From: Calothrix sp. PCC 6303
GTDB lineage: Bacteria > Cyanobacteriota > Cyanobacteriia > Cyanobacteriales > Nostocaceae
Length of the DNA stretch: 64,000 bases
Assembly: GCF_000317435.1 (NCBI RefSeq)
Contig: NC_019751.1
Location: forward strand, 5,828,001 to 5,892,000
Direction of reading: 5' to 3'
A program made the position numbers and the translations under genes. This document shows, one piece after another, positions 53,875 to 62,939 of the stretch (positions within the stretch are counted from its first letter, which is position 1; the number at the start of each line of letters is the position of its first letter). Below the pieces are notes generated by a model. The model was not told the DNA's origin and did no database searches. It saw nothing but the letters and a program-made list of their open reading frames with translations.

Positions 53875-54435
53875 TTACGTATGGTTGAAGTAGGATGTGG
53901 GGTAACGGAAGCTGCCGTTAGGTTTATCGTTATTGTTGTTAGACGATGTGGTGTCAGTAGCAAAAAAACGTTCCAACTGATTGATATCATCGCTTAGAAT
54001 AGATACAGGGGCACCAGTGCTAGGTTCTTCAGGGTAAACCAAGTCCAATTCCTGTAGATGTGGATATGCATTGAGACAGAGATTGTGTAGGATATTTTGA
54101 GATAAATTGCGCCAAAGCCTTTTGTCAGAGTACTCAAACAGCGATTTTAATGCTTCAATGATGGCAGTTAGAGGGGACAATATTAAAAACTGCCCGAAAA
54201 CATCTTTAACTCCCAACTGGGCAATGATAGAATCTTTCTGCTTGACTACAACATCAATCGCCATGCAAATTAGTGCTGGAGGTGCCAAGTCAAAAAACCC
54301 ATTCAAAATCCAACAAGCGATCGCTTGATGAATTTGTTTGTTATACTGCTGTCCGTAATCCAACAGACCCTTGAGGAGATGGATGAAGTTTCTACGCTTT
54401 CTGGATGCTTGAGAGGTTTTTGATACCGTAACCAC
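53875..54435 (-). pseudogene. Truncated ABC exporter membrane domain
   Basis: The 186-residue product matches only the N-terminal part of a type I ABC exporter (TMD): LLKGLLDYGQQYNKQIHQAI, then ALICMAIDVVVKQKDSIIAQLGVKDVFGQF, FEYSDKRLWRNLSQNILHNLCLNAYPHLQELDL and ILSDDINQLERF (about residue 150). After this the sequence becomes an Asn-rich, unrelated tail (TTSSNNNNDKPNGSF...). The rest of the TMD and the whole nucleotide-binding domain are missing and not present downstream. It therefore looks like a truncated gene, probably non-functional. Confidence 0.75.
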
Positions 54436-54584
54436 TGATATTTGAGGTTTGGGTGATGTTTAGCAGCGATGTCTAGCAACAGCGCGCTACACGTCTACAA
54501 GGTAATATTACCATGTTTGCCAACTCAAGCGCAGATAGCGAAATCATGTCACTATAAAATGGCGACACCACCAACAAACAGGAG

Positions 54585-54758
54585 ATGGGAGTTGAAGAAT
54601 CCGCAATTAGCTACTTGGCAAAACGTTATCCTGAAAACGGCTATGTTCAAGGAGAACGATTAATGCCACAAGAAGAAATAATTGAAGTTGGGGAAAGTGG
54701 TGGTGTGCTAATGCCAAAAGTCCCAGCAACGGAAGATGAAAAAATCTTCAGTATATAA
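54585..54758 (+). CDS. Possible short peptide ORF, 31-57 residues
   Basis: The frame is open from ATG 54585, but the better start is ATG 54663, with AAGGAG eight bases before it, giving a 31-residue acidic peptide beginning MPQEEIIEVGESGGVLMPKV. No family recognised. It lies between the truncated ABC exporter (opposite strand) and the DUF1824 gene. Whether it is expressed is unknown. Confidence 0.3.
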   Translation: MGVEESAISYLAKRYPENGYVQGERLMPQEEIIEVGESGGVLMPKVPATEDEKIFSI

Positions 54759-54850
54759 AATGAGAATGAAGCCTAAATTTCCTGTTTTTGGCTTGGTAAC
54801 ACTAAACCTTGTACACAAAGCATACACCTAAGTAAATAATCAGCGGATTC

Positions 54851-55267
54851 ATGACCAGTCAAAACCAACGCAATTTTACCCTCCAAGACGCAAAAAAAAT
54901 TCTGAATAAGTTCAACTGCGTTGATATTGCACCTGCGATTAAAAGCTCAGAAAAACCTTTAATTCGTGAGGCTTTACTGTTATTTACCAGCCTGTCGGAT
55001 TACCAAATATTGGGTATCTGTGCTGATACAGCGGAAGAAGGATTGTCTGCCATGAGAACTTATTCTTTAGCTTTGGGATATGAACCTCCTCGTGATTTAC
55101 CTGTTATTGAGGGTCCTGTTTATATTAAGTTAAATGGTAAGAATGGCTTGTGCTATTTGGACTCCTATGCTGGTCATCATCGTGGTGTATTAGTATCATG
55201 TCAGTCTCGTGTTCAAGGTGGAATTAATGAAATGTATGGACATTTACCTTTAGATTTATTTCTGTAA
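54851..55267 (+). CDS. DUF1824 family protein
   Basis: The 138-residue cyanobacterial protein has LFTSLSDYQILGICADTAEEGLSAMRTYSLALGY (about residues 45-78) and GPVYIKLNGKNGLCYLDSYAGHHRGVLVSCQ (about 87-117). These match DUF1824, found in cyanobacteria and plastid-bearing eukaryotes, function unknown. ATG 54851 is the likely start. A terminator hairpin is at 55308-55336. Confidence 0.85.
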   Translation: MTSQNQRNFTLQDAKKILNKFNCVDIAPAIKSSEKPLIREALLLFTSLSDYQILGICADTAEEGLSAMRTYSLALGYEPPRDLPVIEGPVYIKLNGKNGLCYLDSYAGHHRGVLVSCQSRVQGGINEMYGHLPLDLFL

Positions 55268-55307
55268 ACTGATTCGCACAGTAAATAAAAGTCAATGGTT
55301 AATTAGA

Positions 55308-55336
55308 AGTGCGTTAACTAAGTTTGACGCACTTTT
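55308..55336 (+). terminator. Terminator after DUF1824 gene
   Basis: AGTGCGT (55308-55314) pairs with ACGCACT (55326-55332), followed by TTTT. Confidence 0.75.
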
Positions 55337-55662
55337 TAAGCTGCCAAATATTTGATATGTTGCACAATTTTAAATCTAGCAGTGGACATCTCGGTTAGGA
55401 CATAAAAATATTTGTCTAAAAGGGAACAGATAAATGTCCGAATTAAAATAGCTACAGCGATACAAATTATTTTTAAAAATTAAATATCAGAATCTTTTGT
55501 AAAAACTATATTAATATGCCTAAAGTTTTTTCCGATTAAAAACAGATACTTTTACCTTGAATCTAATTTCTACTTAGTTTTACTTGTATACTTCATTTAT
55601 ACAATTTTTTTGGGATAAGTTATTTTCACTTCTTTCTATACCTACAACTACTAACTCAAATT
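55337..55662. other. AT-rich spacer upstream of ABC-F gene
   Basis: About 325 bp with no ORF of interest, presumably the ABC-F promoter. Confidence 0.4.
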
Positions 55663-57594
55663 ATGACTCTCATCACCTTACAATCTGTTCAAAAAGATTT
55701 CGGTATCAAGGAAATTTTAAAGGATGCTAATCTTAGTCTTGATATTACCGATAAAGTCGGTTTAATTGGTACCAATGGTTCTGGTAAATCCACTTTATTG
55801 AAAATGATTGCCGGATTAGAACATATTGATAGTGGACAAATTTTAGTTAGTTCTGGTGCCAAAGTTATATATTTACCTCAGCAACCAGATGTTGATGAGA
55901 ATTTAACTGTGATTGAACAGATTTTTGCTGACAGTGGAGAACAGATGCAGCTAGTTAAAGAATATGAGGATATTTCTCAAAAATTAGCCCATAATCCGGA
56001 AAATAATCAACTTGTTTCTCGTTTATCTGTAGTTATGCAAAAGATGGAAGCAACTGGTGCTTGGGAGTTAGAAACTAATGCCAAAATTATTCTTTCTAAG
56101 TTAGGAATTACTGACTTAGATGCGAAAGTTGGAACTTTGTCGGGAGGTTATCGCAAGCGAATTGCTTTAGCAACGGCTTTATTATCTGAGCCAGATTTAT
56201 TATTGATGGATGAACCAACTAACCATTTAGATGCTTTGTCGGTGGAATGGCTACAAACCTATTTAAATAGGTTTCGCGGGGCTTTGTTGTTAATAACTCA
56301 CGATCGATATTTTCTAGATCAAGTAACTAATAAGATTATTGAAATTGATCGAGGGGATATTTATAGTTTCTCTGGAAATTATTCCTACTATTTAGAAAAG
56401 AAGGCTTTAGCAGAAGAATCTGCTAGTAGTAGTCAGCAAAAATTTCAAGGTGTTTTGCGACGAGAATTGGAATGGTTAAAAAAAGGACCAAAAGCACGTA
56501 GTACAAAACAGAAAGCGCGAATTCAAAGAATTGAAGGAATGCGGGAAACTGAATTTAAGGAGAAGTTAGGGAAAGTTGATATTTCCACTGTAAGCCGGAG
56601 AATTGGCAAGAAAGTTATTGAACTAAATCAGGTTTCTAAAACTTATGATGAAAGGGTTTTAATTAAAGATTTTACTTATGAGTTTAGTCCGGAAGATAGA
56701 ATTGGTATCATTGGTGAAAATGGTGCGGGCAAATCAACCTTGATGAATATTATTACTCAAAAAATCCACCCGGATACAGGAACTGTGGAAATTGGGAGTA
56801 CAATTCATATTGGTTATTTTGATCAGCATTCTGATGAATTGCTAGTGGCAATTAATGAGGATCAACGAGTTATAGATTACATTAAGGAGGAAGGGGAATT
56901 TATTAAGATTGCTGATGGTACTCAAATATCAGCTTCGCAAATGTTGGAAAGATTCCTATTTCCAGGAAATCAACAATATGCACCAATTAGTAAATTATCT
57001 GGTGGAGAAAAAAGACGTTTATTTTTACTACGAGTATTAATGAGTGCGCCAAATGTTTTGATTCTCGATGAACCGACGAATGATTTGGATGTGCAAACTT
57101 TGGCAATTTTGGAAGAATATTTAGAGGATTTTGCTGGTTGTGTAATTGTAGTATCTCACGACCGCTATTTTTTAGATCGGGCGGTAGATACAATTTTTGC
57201 TTTGGAAGAGGGAGGAAACATCCGACAGTATCCTGGAAATTATTCAGTATATATAGATTACAAAAAAGCTGAGGAAGCAGCAAAGCAAGTAGAGATTAAT
57301 AATAAGCAAAAACCCAAGGTAACTGAAGCTGAAAATAGTAATTTTGATTCATCTAGCGGTGATACAGGGAAGAAGCGGAGATTATCAACCTGGGAAAAAC
57401 GGGAATTTGATAACTTAGAAGCGAAAATTGCTAAATTGGAAGCTGAAAAATCCACAGTTGAGAAAATGATGACAAACGCAACTGCTGGAAATTATACGCA
57501 GGTGCAAAAATTGTATGAACAGGTGGAAAAATTGAAGCAAGATATTGACAAAATGACAGAAAGGTGGATGGAATTAGCAGAATTTGAGGGTTAA
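55663..57594 (+). CDS. ABC-F family ATPase (Uup/EttA-like)
   Basis: A soluble, ribosome-associated twin-ATPase of 643 residues, with no membrane part. Domain 1: Walker A GTNGSGKST (about residues 36-44), signature LSGGYRKRIALA, Walker B LLLMDEPTNHLD. Domain 2: Walker A GENGAGKST, signature LSGGEKRRLFLL, Walker B VLILDEPTNDLD. The interdomain P-site tRNA-interaction linker contains WLKKGPKARSTKQKARIQRIE. A C-terminal coiled coil (about 555-640, FDNLEAKIAKLEAEKSTVEKMM) resembles Uup. ABC-F proteins rescue or protect translating ribosomes; the specific subclass is uncertain. Confidence 0.92.
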   Translation: MTLITLQSVQKDFGIKEILKDANLSLDITDKVGLIGTNGSGKSTLLKMIAGLEHIDSGQILVSSGAKVIYLPQQPDVDENLTVIEQIFADSGEQMQLVKEYEDISQKLAHNPENNQLVSRLSVVMQKMEATGAWELETNAKIILSKLGITDLDAKVGTLSGGYRKRIALATALLSEPDLLLMDEPTNHLDALSVEWLQTYLNRFRGALLLITHDRYFLDQVTNKIIEIDRGDIYSFSGNYSYYLEKKALAEESASSSQQKFQGVLRRELEWLKKGPKARSTKQKARIQRIEGMRETEFKEKLGKVDISTVSRRIGKKVIELNQVSKTYDERVLIKDFTYEFSPEDRIGIIGENGAGKSTLMNIITQKIHPDTGTVEIGSTIHIGYFDQHSDELLVAINEDQRVIDYIKEEGEFIKIADGTQISASQMLERFLFPGNQQYAPISKLSGGEKRRLFLLRVLMSAPNVLILDEPTNDLDVQTLAILEEYLEDFAGCVIVVSHDRYFLDRAVDTIFALEEGGNIRQYPGNYSVYIDYKKAEEAAKQVEINNKQKPKVTEAENSNFDSSSGDTGKKRRLSTWEKREFDNLEAKIAKLEAEKSTVEKMMTNATAGNYTQVQKLYEQVEKLKQDIDKMTERWMELAEFEG

Positions 57595-57744
57595 AAGCAT
57601 TAAGGGCAAAATAGGAATCCAGCATAAACTATTACCAAGGGTATCCTCTTTTCTGACTTCTTTTTCTTAGATCAAGTGGTGTTGACAACAGGGTAGGATA
57701 TTAAGTAGGACTGTTAAGCAATCTTTTGAAACACCGGTATATCA

Positions 57745-59010
57745 ATGGATAAGCGTTTTTCCAACATTTACGGACTTACTGAAGAACAAGCCATCACCAT
57801 CATCGATACACCACTATCGGAATTGGAAAATTCTTCAGATAAATATATTGCAGTATCCCACTTAATTAACTGTCCCACAGAAAGCGCGATCGCTGCTTTG
57901 ATTCGGGCTATAGAAAATAGTAACCCGCAAGAGTTAGATGAGCGCATCGTTAGACGCAAAGCGGTGGAAAGTTTAGGACGTTTACAAGCTATATCCGCTT
58001 TACCTACGATTCGCAAATGTCTCCAGGATGATGATATTTATACCGTGAAAAACTCCGTTTGGGCAATTGGAGAAATGGCTACCAAGAATCCAGATATTCT
58101 CGAAGAAGTTGCTCAACTACTGGATAAGGAAGGACAAATATATCGGGTTATTATTCATACTCTCGCCGATGCTGACTATAAACCAGCAATAGAAAGAGTT
58201 AAAAAGTTTACTCAGTTCCCTGATGAACCTACGAGGAGTATAGCAATTGCTACAATTTGTCGCTTAACAGGGGATTATGGGGAAATTGACAAAGTAATGG
58301 CACTGTTACAAAGCCATAATGTCAATGTCAGACGTGGAAGTATTCAAGACTTAATCGATTCACGGTACTATAAAGCAATCCCAGAAATTTCCAGTTGTCC
58401 GGTTTCTTTGGTATTTAGATTGCGGGCAATTCGCATGTTAGCAAATGCAGGTGTACCCAGTGGTGAAATTGATTTCGCTGAGGTGAAACCGCATCTAGAA
58501 AAGGTATTAATGGATCATCCAAAAGATCTAAGTTTGGTGCATGAGTATGATGTCATTCCTGCTCTAAAATTTGTGATGAATGAGCTATATGAAACTGATT
58601 TTGGACGCTCCTATTTAGCAGTGAAAACCCTCATTGATATCTACCCTGAGCAAGCACCTCAAGCTTTGATGGTGACATATCAAGACAGAGCTTATCATGA
58701 TTATGGTGCCCATTACCATGTGATGAAACTATTAGGATGGTTAAAGTATGCACCGGGTTATGATTTGTTAATAGAAAACTTGCATAACCGAGAACTTAAT
58801 TTTCAAAAATCCCGTGCTGCTGCGGCTTTAGCATTAGGTGAGTTGGGAGATAAACGGGCAATTCCAGAACTTTTAACTTGTCTAAAATCACCAATTTGGG
58901 ATTTGAAATATGCTACTTTGATGGCTTTGGAAAAGTTGGGTGATAGTAGTGGGAAAAAAATAGCAGCAAATGATCAAGATTGGTTAATTAGGGCAAAAGC
59001 TGGTTATTAG
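57745..59010 (+). CDS. cpeY: CpeY-like HEAT-repeat phycobilin lyase
   Basis: The 421-residue protein is made of HEAT-like repeats: SAIAALIRAIENS, RRKAVESLGRLQAISALPTIRKCLQDDDIYTVKNSVWAIGEMA, and SRAAAALALGELGDKRAIPELLTCLKSPIWDLKYATLMALEKLGD. Length and repeat pattern match E/F-type bilin lyases of the CpeY class (about 420-430 residues), which ligate phycoerythrobilin to phycoerythrin Cys; CpcE-type are shorter. No cpe or cpc genes occur in the window, so the substrate is unproven. The stop overlaps the converging rhomboid-like gene by four bases. Confidence 0.65.
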   Translation: MDKRFSNIYGLTEEQAITIIDTPLSELENSSDKYIAVSHLINCPTESAIAALIRAIENSNPQELDERIVRRKAVESLGRLQAISALPTIRKCLQDDDIYTVKNSVWAIGEMATKNPDILEEVAQLLDKEGQIYRVIIHTLADADYKPAIERVKKFTQFPDEPTRSIAIATICRLTGDYGEIDKVMALLQSHNVNVRRGSIQDLIDSRYYKAIPEISSCPVSLVFRLRAIRMLANAGVPSGEIDFAEVKPHLEKVLMDHPKDLSLVHEYDVIPALKFVMNELYETDFGRSYLAVKTLIDIYPEQAPQALMVTYQDRAYHDYGAHYHVMKLLGWLKYAPGYDLLIENLHNRELNFQKSRAAAALALGELGDKRAIPELLTCLKSPIWDLKYATLMALEKLGDSSGKKIAANDQDWLIRAKAGY

Positions 59011-59720
59011 TGTTTATGTTGACGCTTCCACAACCACATAAATCCTGCACCAAATAATATTCCCACAGCTTGCATCCAGTAAGCTGTGGTAAATTGATTT
59101 GCACCTTGGGGAGGTATATTTAAAACCCCGATTCCATAGAACATTTGCTGTACAAACCACCAAAAGAGATAAAAACCTCCTTGGAGTTTCACAGGAATGT
59201 ACACCAAGATGAGGGGTAAAATTGAGTCAACCTTAGCGTGGGGGAAACGAATTGCATACCCTCCGAGAATTGATGCGATCGCGCTATTCATCCCCACTAA
59301 TGGTACCGTTAAATTAGGCTCCGAAAAAACCTGAACTATTCCTGTGAAAGTGCCACAAATTAGGAAAAATCCCAGAAAAACCCAATTTCCTAATGCTTTT
59401 TCTAAGCTTTTGCCAAAAACCCACAAAAATATCAAATTTGACACAATTTGAGCAAAACTGGCATGAAGGAACATTCCGAGAAATATAGAAGTCGAACTAA
59501 TTACCACATATACCCAAGCTGCTTGATTACCTGCTATTGCAATATTCATTGATTGGGTAATATTTACTGGTACGATACCCCAAGTATTAATTAATTTCCC
59601 TAATTCTCCATGGAAGTCTAAATATAACTCCCATAAAAACACAACTGCACTAATACTAATTAGTATATAAGTAATAATCGGTTTAGTTCGACCAACAACA
59701 TTATCAGAAATCGGAATCAT
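59007..59720 (-). CDS. Divergent rhomboid-family membrane protein lacking catalytic residues
   Basis: The 237-residue protein has six or so membrane helices. It aligns in order with rhomboids: HASFAQIVSNLIFLWVFGKSLE corresponds to the HGxxxHLxxNxxFLWVFG helix, and LVGMNSAIASILGGYAIRFPHAKV to the GxSGAIxGVLGGY helix. Here GxSG reads GMNS, so Ser of the dyad is replaced by Asn. The C-terminal helix reads YWMQAVGILFGAGF where active rhomboids have W-x-H-x-G-G, so the dyad His is Gln. It should therefore not be an active serine protease of the known type. Start ATG 59720. Confidence 0.8.
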   Translation of the reverse strand: MIPISDNVVGRTKPIITYILISISAVVFLWELYLDFHGELGKLINTWGIVPVNITQSMNIAIAGNQAAWVYVVISSTSIFLGMFLHASFAQIVSNLIFLWVFGKSLEKALGNWVFLGFFLICGTFTGIVQVFSEPNLTVPLVGMNSAIASILGGYAIRFPHAKVDSILPLILVYIPVKLQGGFYLFWWFVQQMFYGIGVLNIPPQGANQFTTAYWMQAVGILFGAGFMWLWKRQHKH

Positions 59721-59836
59721 ATCAAGAATTAGGATTTACTAACTATTGTTTTTACTAAGTAATTTGTATTCGCTACTTTCCTAAATCATGTGGCAAAATT
59801 GGTATCAGATGAATTACGCTCAACTGGATAATTTCA

Positions 59837-61963
59837 ATGCTGGGAAACATACTTGTTGGACGATATCAAATCCTGCGTAGCTTGGGTGGTGGTGGTTTTG
59901 GAGAAACTTATATTGCTTGTGATACCCAATTGCCAGGTTCACCACAGTGTGTTGTCAAAAAACTGAAACCCCAAGCGAATGATTTGCAAACATTACAAAC
60001 TGCTAGACGTTTGTTCCATACAGAAGCAGAAGTTTTACATCAATTAGGTAATCATCCACAAATTCCCCAGCTACTAGCCTATTTTGAAGAAAATCAAGAG
60101 TTTTATCTAGTTCAAGAATTCATCGAAGGTAATGACTTGAGTGAGGAAATCATTCCGGGGAAACCTTGGACTCAAGATCAAATAACTAAATTATTACAAG
60201 AGTTATTAGAAATTCTCGAATTTATTCATCAAAAAAATGTAATTCACCGTGATCTCAATCCTCGGAATATTTTACGACGCAATCATGATGGCAAACTTAT
60301 TTTAATTGATTTTGGTGCAGTCAAACAAATTACCACCAATATAGTTGTCTCATCATCACAATCAAAATTTACAGTTGCTATTGGTACCCCTGGTTATACT
60401 CCCAGTGAACAAGCACAGGGAAATCCTAAATTTAGTAGTGATATTTATGCTGTAGGAATAATTGGAATTCAAGCTTTAACTGGTATATCTCCAGAAAACT
60501 TTATTCGAGATCCTGATAGTGATGAAATTATTTGGTGTGATGAGAAAACTGAAATTAGTACAGATTTAGAGCAAATTTTAGATAAAATGGTGCGGTATGA
60601 TTTTCGCGATCGCTTTTCATCTGCAACCCTTGCTATGCAAGCAATTAAGGAGATTACAAGCCCTAATCATGCCACTATTCCCTTAATTCCTATTGCTTCT
60701 ACACCTGCGATCAAAAATGTTAATCAAAAAGCCAATAAAAGAATTATTCTTAAAGGTTTGCTGGGATTAACACTAACAGCTTGCGTGGCAACTTTATCAG
60801 TATTTATTTGGAAAAATGTGAATGCTGCTAATGCCACAGAATTATATAAACAAGCAAATACATTTTATGAATTACAGCGTTATCAAGATGCACTTAATAA
60901 TTATGAAAAAGCTGTGGAAATTCAAGATAATTATGCTGAAGCTTGGTATGGCAAAGGAAAAGCTTTGTCGGGAATGAAGAAATATCAAGATGCATTAACA
61001 GCATACGATAAAGCAATTCAACTACAGCCAGAATATTTACAAGCTTGGAGAGGACGTGGTTTTACTCTATATAAACTACAGCGTTATAATGAGGCAATTG
61101 CTTCTATTGATAAAACCTTGGCATCACAAAATGATGATGCAGAAGCTTGGGAAATTAAAGCTGATAGTTTAGATAGTCTGAAGCGTTACGATGAAGCTAT
61201 TCAAGCATATGATAAAGCAATCGAAAACCAAGCAGACTATTATCAAGCTTGGTACAAAAAAGCTAAAGTCTTTCAAGGCTTAAAACGTTATCAAGATGCT
61301 GTTACTGCTTACGACAAAACCTTAGAATTAAAACCTAATTATGCCGATGCATTTTACAGCAAAGGTAATTCCCTAGTTAACTTAAATCGCTATCAAGATG
61401 CAGCCAATGCTTACGATCAAACAGTCAAAATTAAACCAGATTATTACCAAGCTTGGTTGTCCAAGGGAAACACCTTAATTATCTTACAACGGTACCAAGA
61501 AGCATTAGAAGCATTCGACCAAGTAATTAAATATAACCCCAGTAGTTACCAAGCATGGTATAGTCGCGGGTTGATGATGCATCAATTACAGCGTTACGAC
61601 ACAGCTATCGAATCTTACGATAAAGCAATTGCACTTCGAGGAAACGCCTACCAAACATGGTACGCTCGTGGTAATAGCCTATTTAACTTAAAGAAATATA
61701 ACGATGCCTTGACAGCTTACAACCGTTCGATTCGCTACAATAGTAACTACCCTGAAAGTTGGTACTCTAAAGGTAACACCTTACTAAATCTACAACGAAA
61801 TAAAGAAGCGATCGCATCCTTACAACAAGCCATAAAAATTAAGCCAGATTACCAACAGGCAATTAACGTCCTCAACCAGCTAAAAACCCAGGAACAAGCA
61901 GGAACACAAAAATGTGGAATCCTTGGTTTGGGGTGTACACCTGAAAAAAAATCTGATCCTTGA
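59837..61963 (+). CDS. Ser/Thr protein kinase with TPR sensor domain
   Basis: The 708-residue protein has an N-terminal Hanks kinase domain (about residues 9-270): Gly-rich loop GGGGFGETY (17-25), VAIK-type Lys41/42 (VVKKLKP), catalytic loop HRDLNPRN (137-144), DFG (158-160), GTPGYTPSEQ activation loop. The usual HRDxK Lys is Asn142-N here (HRDLN). One membrane helix (about 305-325) is followed by about ten or eleven TPR repeats of 34 residues (Y-x-x-A-W-Y/F-x-K-G type), presumably outside. It may sense a periplasmic or peptide ligand. No substrate is adjacent. The start is ATG 59837. Confidence 0.88.
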   Translation: MLGNILVGRYQILRSLGGGGFGETYIACDTQLPGSPQCVVKKLKPQANDLQTLQTARRLFHTEAEVLHQLGNHPQIPQLLAYFEENQEFYLVQEFIEGNDLSEEIIPGKPWTQDQITKLLQELLEILEFIHQKNVIHRDLNPRNILRRNHDGKLILIDFGAVKQITTNIVVSSSQSKFTVAIGTPGYTPSEQAQGNPKFSSDIYAVGIIGIQALTGISPENFIRDPDSDEIIWCDEKTEISTDLEQILDKMVRYDFRDRFSSATLAMQAIKEITSPNHATIPLIPIASTPAIKNVNQKANKRIILKGLLGLTLTACVATLSVFIWKNVNAANATELYKQANTFYELQRYQDALNNYEKAVEIQDNYAEAWYGKGKALSGMKKYQDALTAYDKAIQLQPEYLQAWRGRGFTLYKLQRYNEAIASIDKTLASQNDDAEAWEIKADSLDSLKRYDEAIQAYDKAIENQADYYQAWYKKAKVFQGLKRYQDAVTAYDKTLELKPNYADAFYSKGNSLVNLNRYQDAANAYDQTVKIKPDYYQAWLSKGNTLIILQRYQEALEAFDQVIKYNPSSYQAWYSRGLMMHQLQRYDTAIESYDKAIALRGNAYQTWYARGNSLFNLKKYNDALTAYNRSIRYNSNYPESWYSKGNTLLNLQRNKEAIASLQQAIKIKPDYQQAINVLNQLKTQEQAGTQKCGILGLGCTPEKKSDP

Positions 61964-62939
61964 AATCAAAGACTATCAATCTCATCGGTTAGTGCATCAA
62001 GGCATTAGGCAGATGTATCGGTTTGTACAAAATTCATCTATGCGAATTCTTTTTTCAACTTGGCATTACTTGGCATTACTTGGCATTAAATAACGGTGTG
62101 GTTATTTAAGCCATGCTGTACTCGTATATTTACATATCTAAATAAAACTATATTTCCGGATGATTACTGATAATCACAGTTTATTAGTATGTAACCCCAA
62201 ACAGTTAGGGTGTTTCCTAGATTTATAATCGGCTCAAACCGTTCATTGTCGGTATTTTTGGATGATCTGTCTAATTGATCTATCCAAGAAAGTATCCCAT
62301 ATTCACCTTAGAAATAAAATCTTGGTCTGAGATTTTAGGCTGAGTTTTAAGTGCTTAAGAAGACTAGGGGTCTAAGGGTGTGGGGGTTTAAGGGGGTGGG
62401 CAACTAATAACTTTCCGTGCATCTTAGTGTACGCACTTAAGTTTTAATTTTCTACCGCTAACTAATTATACTTTTTTTATTTGTCAAGGTCAAGTCTACC
62501 TACAGCTTGGATGTTTTTTTGTTATTGATCATAAGTAATTACAGATAATTACTTATTATTAATACTTTATTAAGTATATTTTCTATGGTTTAAATTACAG
62601 TTAATTTGTGGCTTTTTAAACAGTTAAATATATTTTTTTATTACGAGAATTTACTCAGGTTTCGGGTCTGGGTATATGTCAATATGAATACAAATAAAAT
62701 AATAGAATAGCAAATTTTCACATTTATCAAATTCAAAAAGACAAACAAAAAAAACAACCTATGGAAAAAATACTTCATCCAATAAATTAGGATTCAACAA
62801 GACATGAGAGACCTATAGAATCAATTCAAATTTGATAAATACAAAATATTTATCAATTATCTTAATTAGAGAATTTGATTTTGAATAGATTTTTTAGCCC
62901 AAGTTTTTTAAACATAGTTTTATCTGTAGAAGGAGTAAA
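61964..62939. other. AT-rich regulatory spacer upstream of patS
   Basis: Contains three perfect 10-bp direct repeats (TGGCATTACT type, 62059-62088), a G-rich pair of near-repeats GGGGTCTAAGGGTG (62367-62380) and GGGGTTTAAGGGGG (62383-62396), and a long AT-rich stretch (62560-62900). No ORF. It probably carries the control region of patS. Confidence 0.5.
62931..62935 (+). promoter_or_regulatory. Shine-Dalgarno sequence of patS
   Basis: AGGAG at 62931-62935 lies four bases before the ATG at 62940, in an AGAAGGAGTAAAATG context. It supports translation of the very short ORF. Confidence 0.75.

Noticed and set aside
54469-54663. 64-residue ORF overlapping the short-peptide frame
   Set aside because: Amino-acid use looks random; the alternative frame with an SD at 54649 is more plausible.
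62678-62691. GTC-N8-TAC, near-match to an NtcA box upstream of patS
   Set aside because: The first triplet deviates from GTA, and the nearest -10-like TAGAAT (62703) is only 11 bp away rather than about 22.
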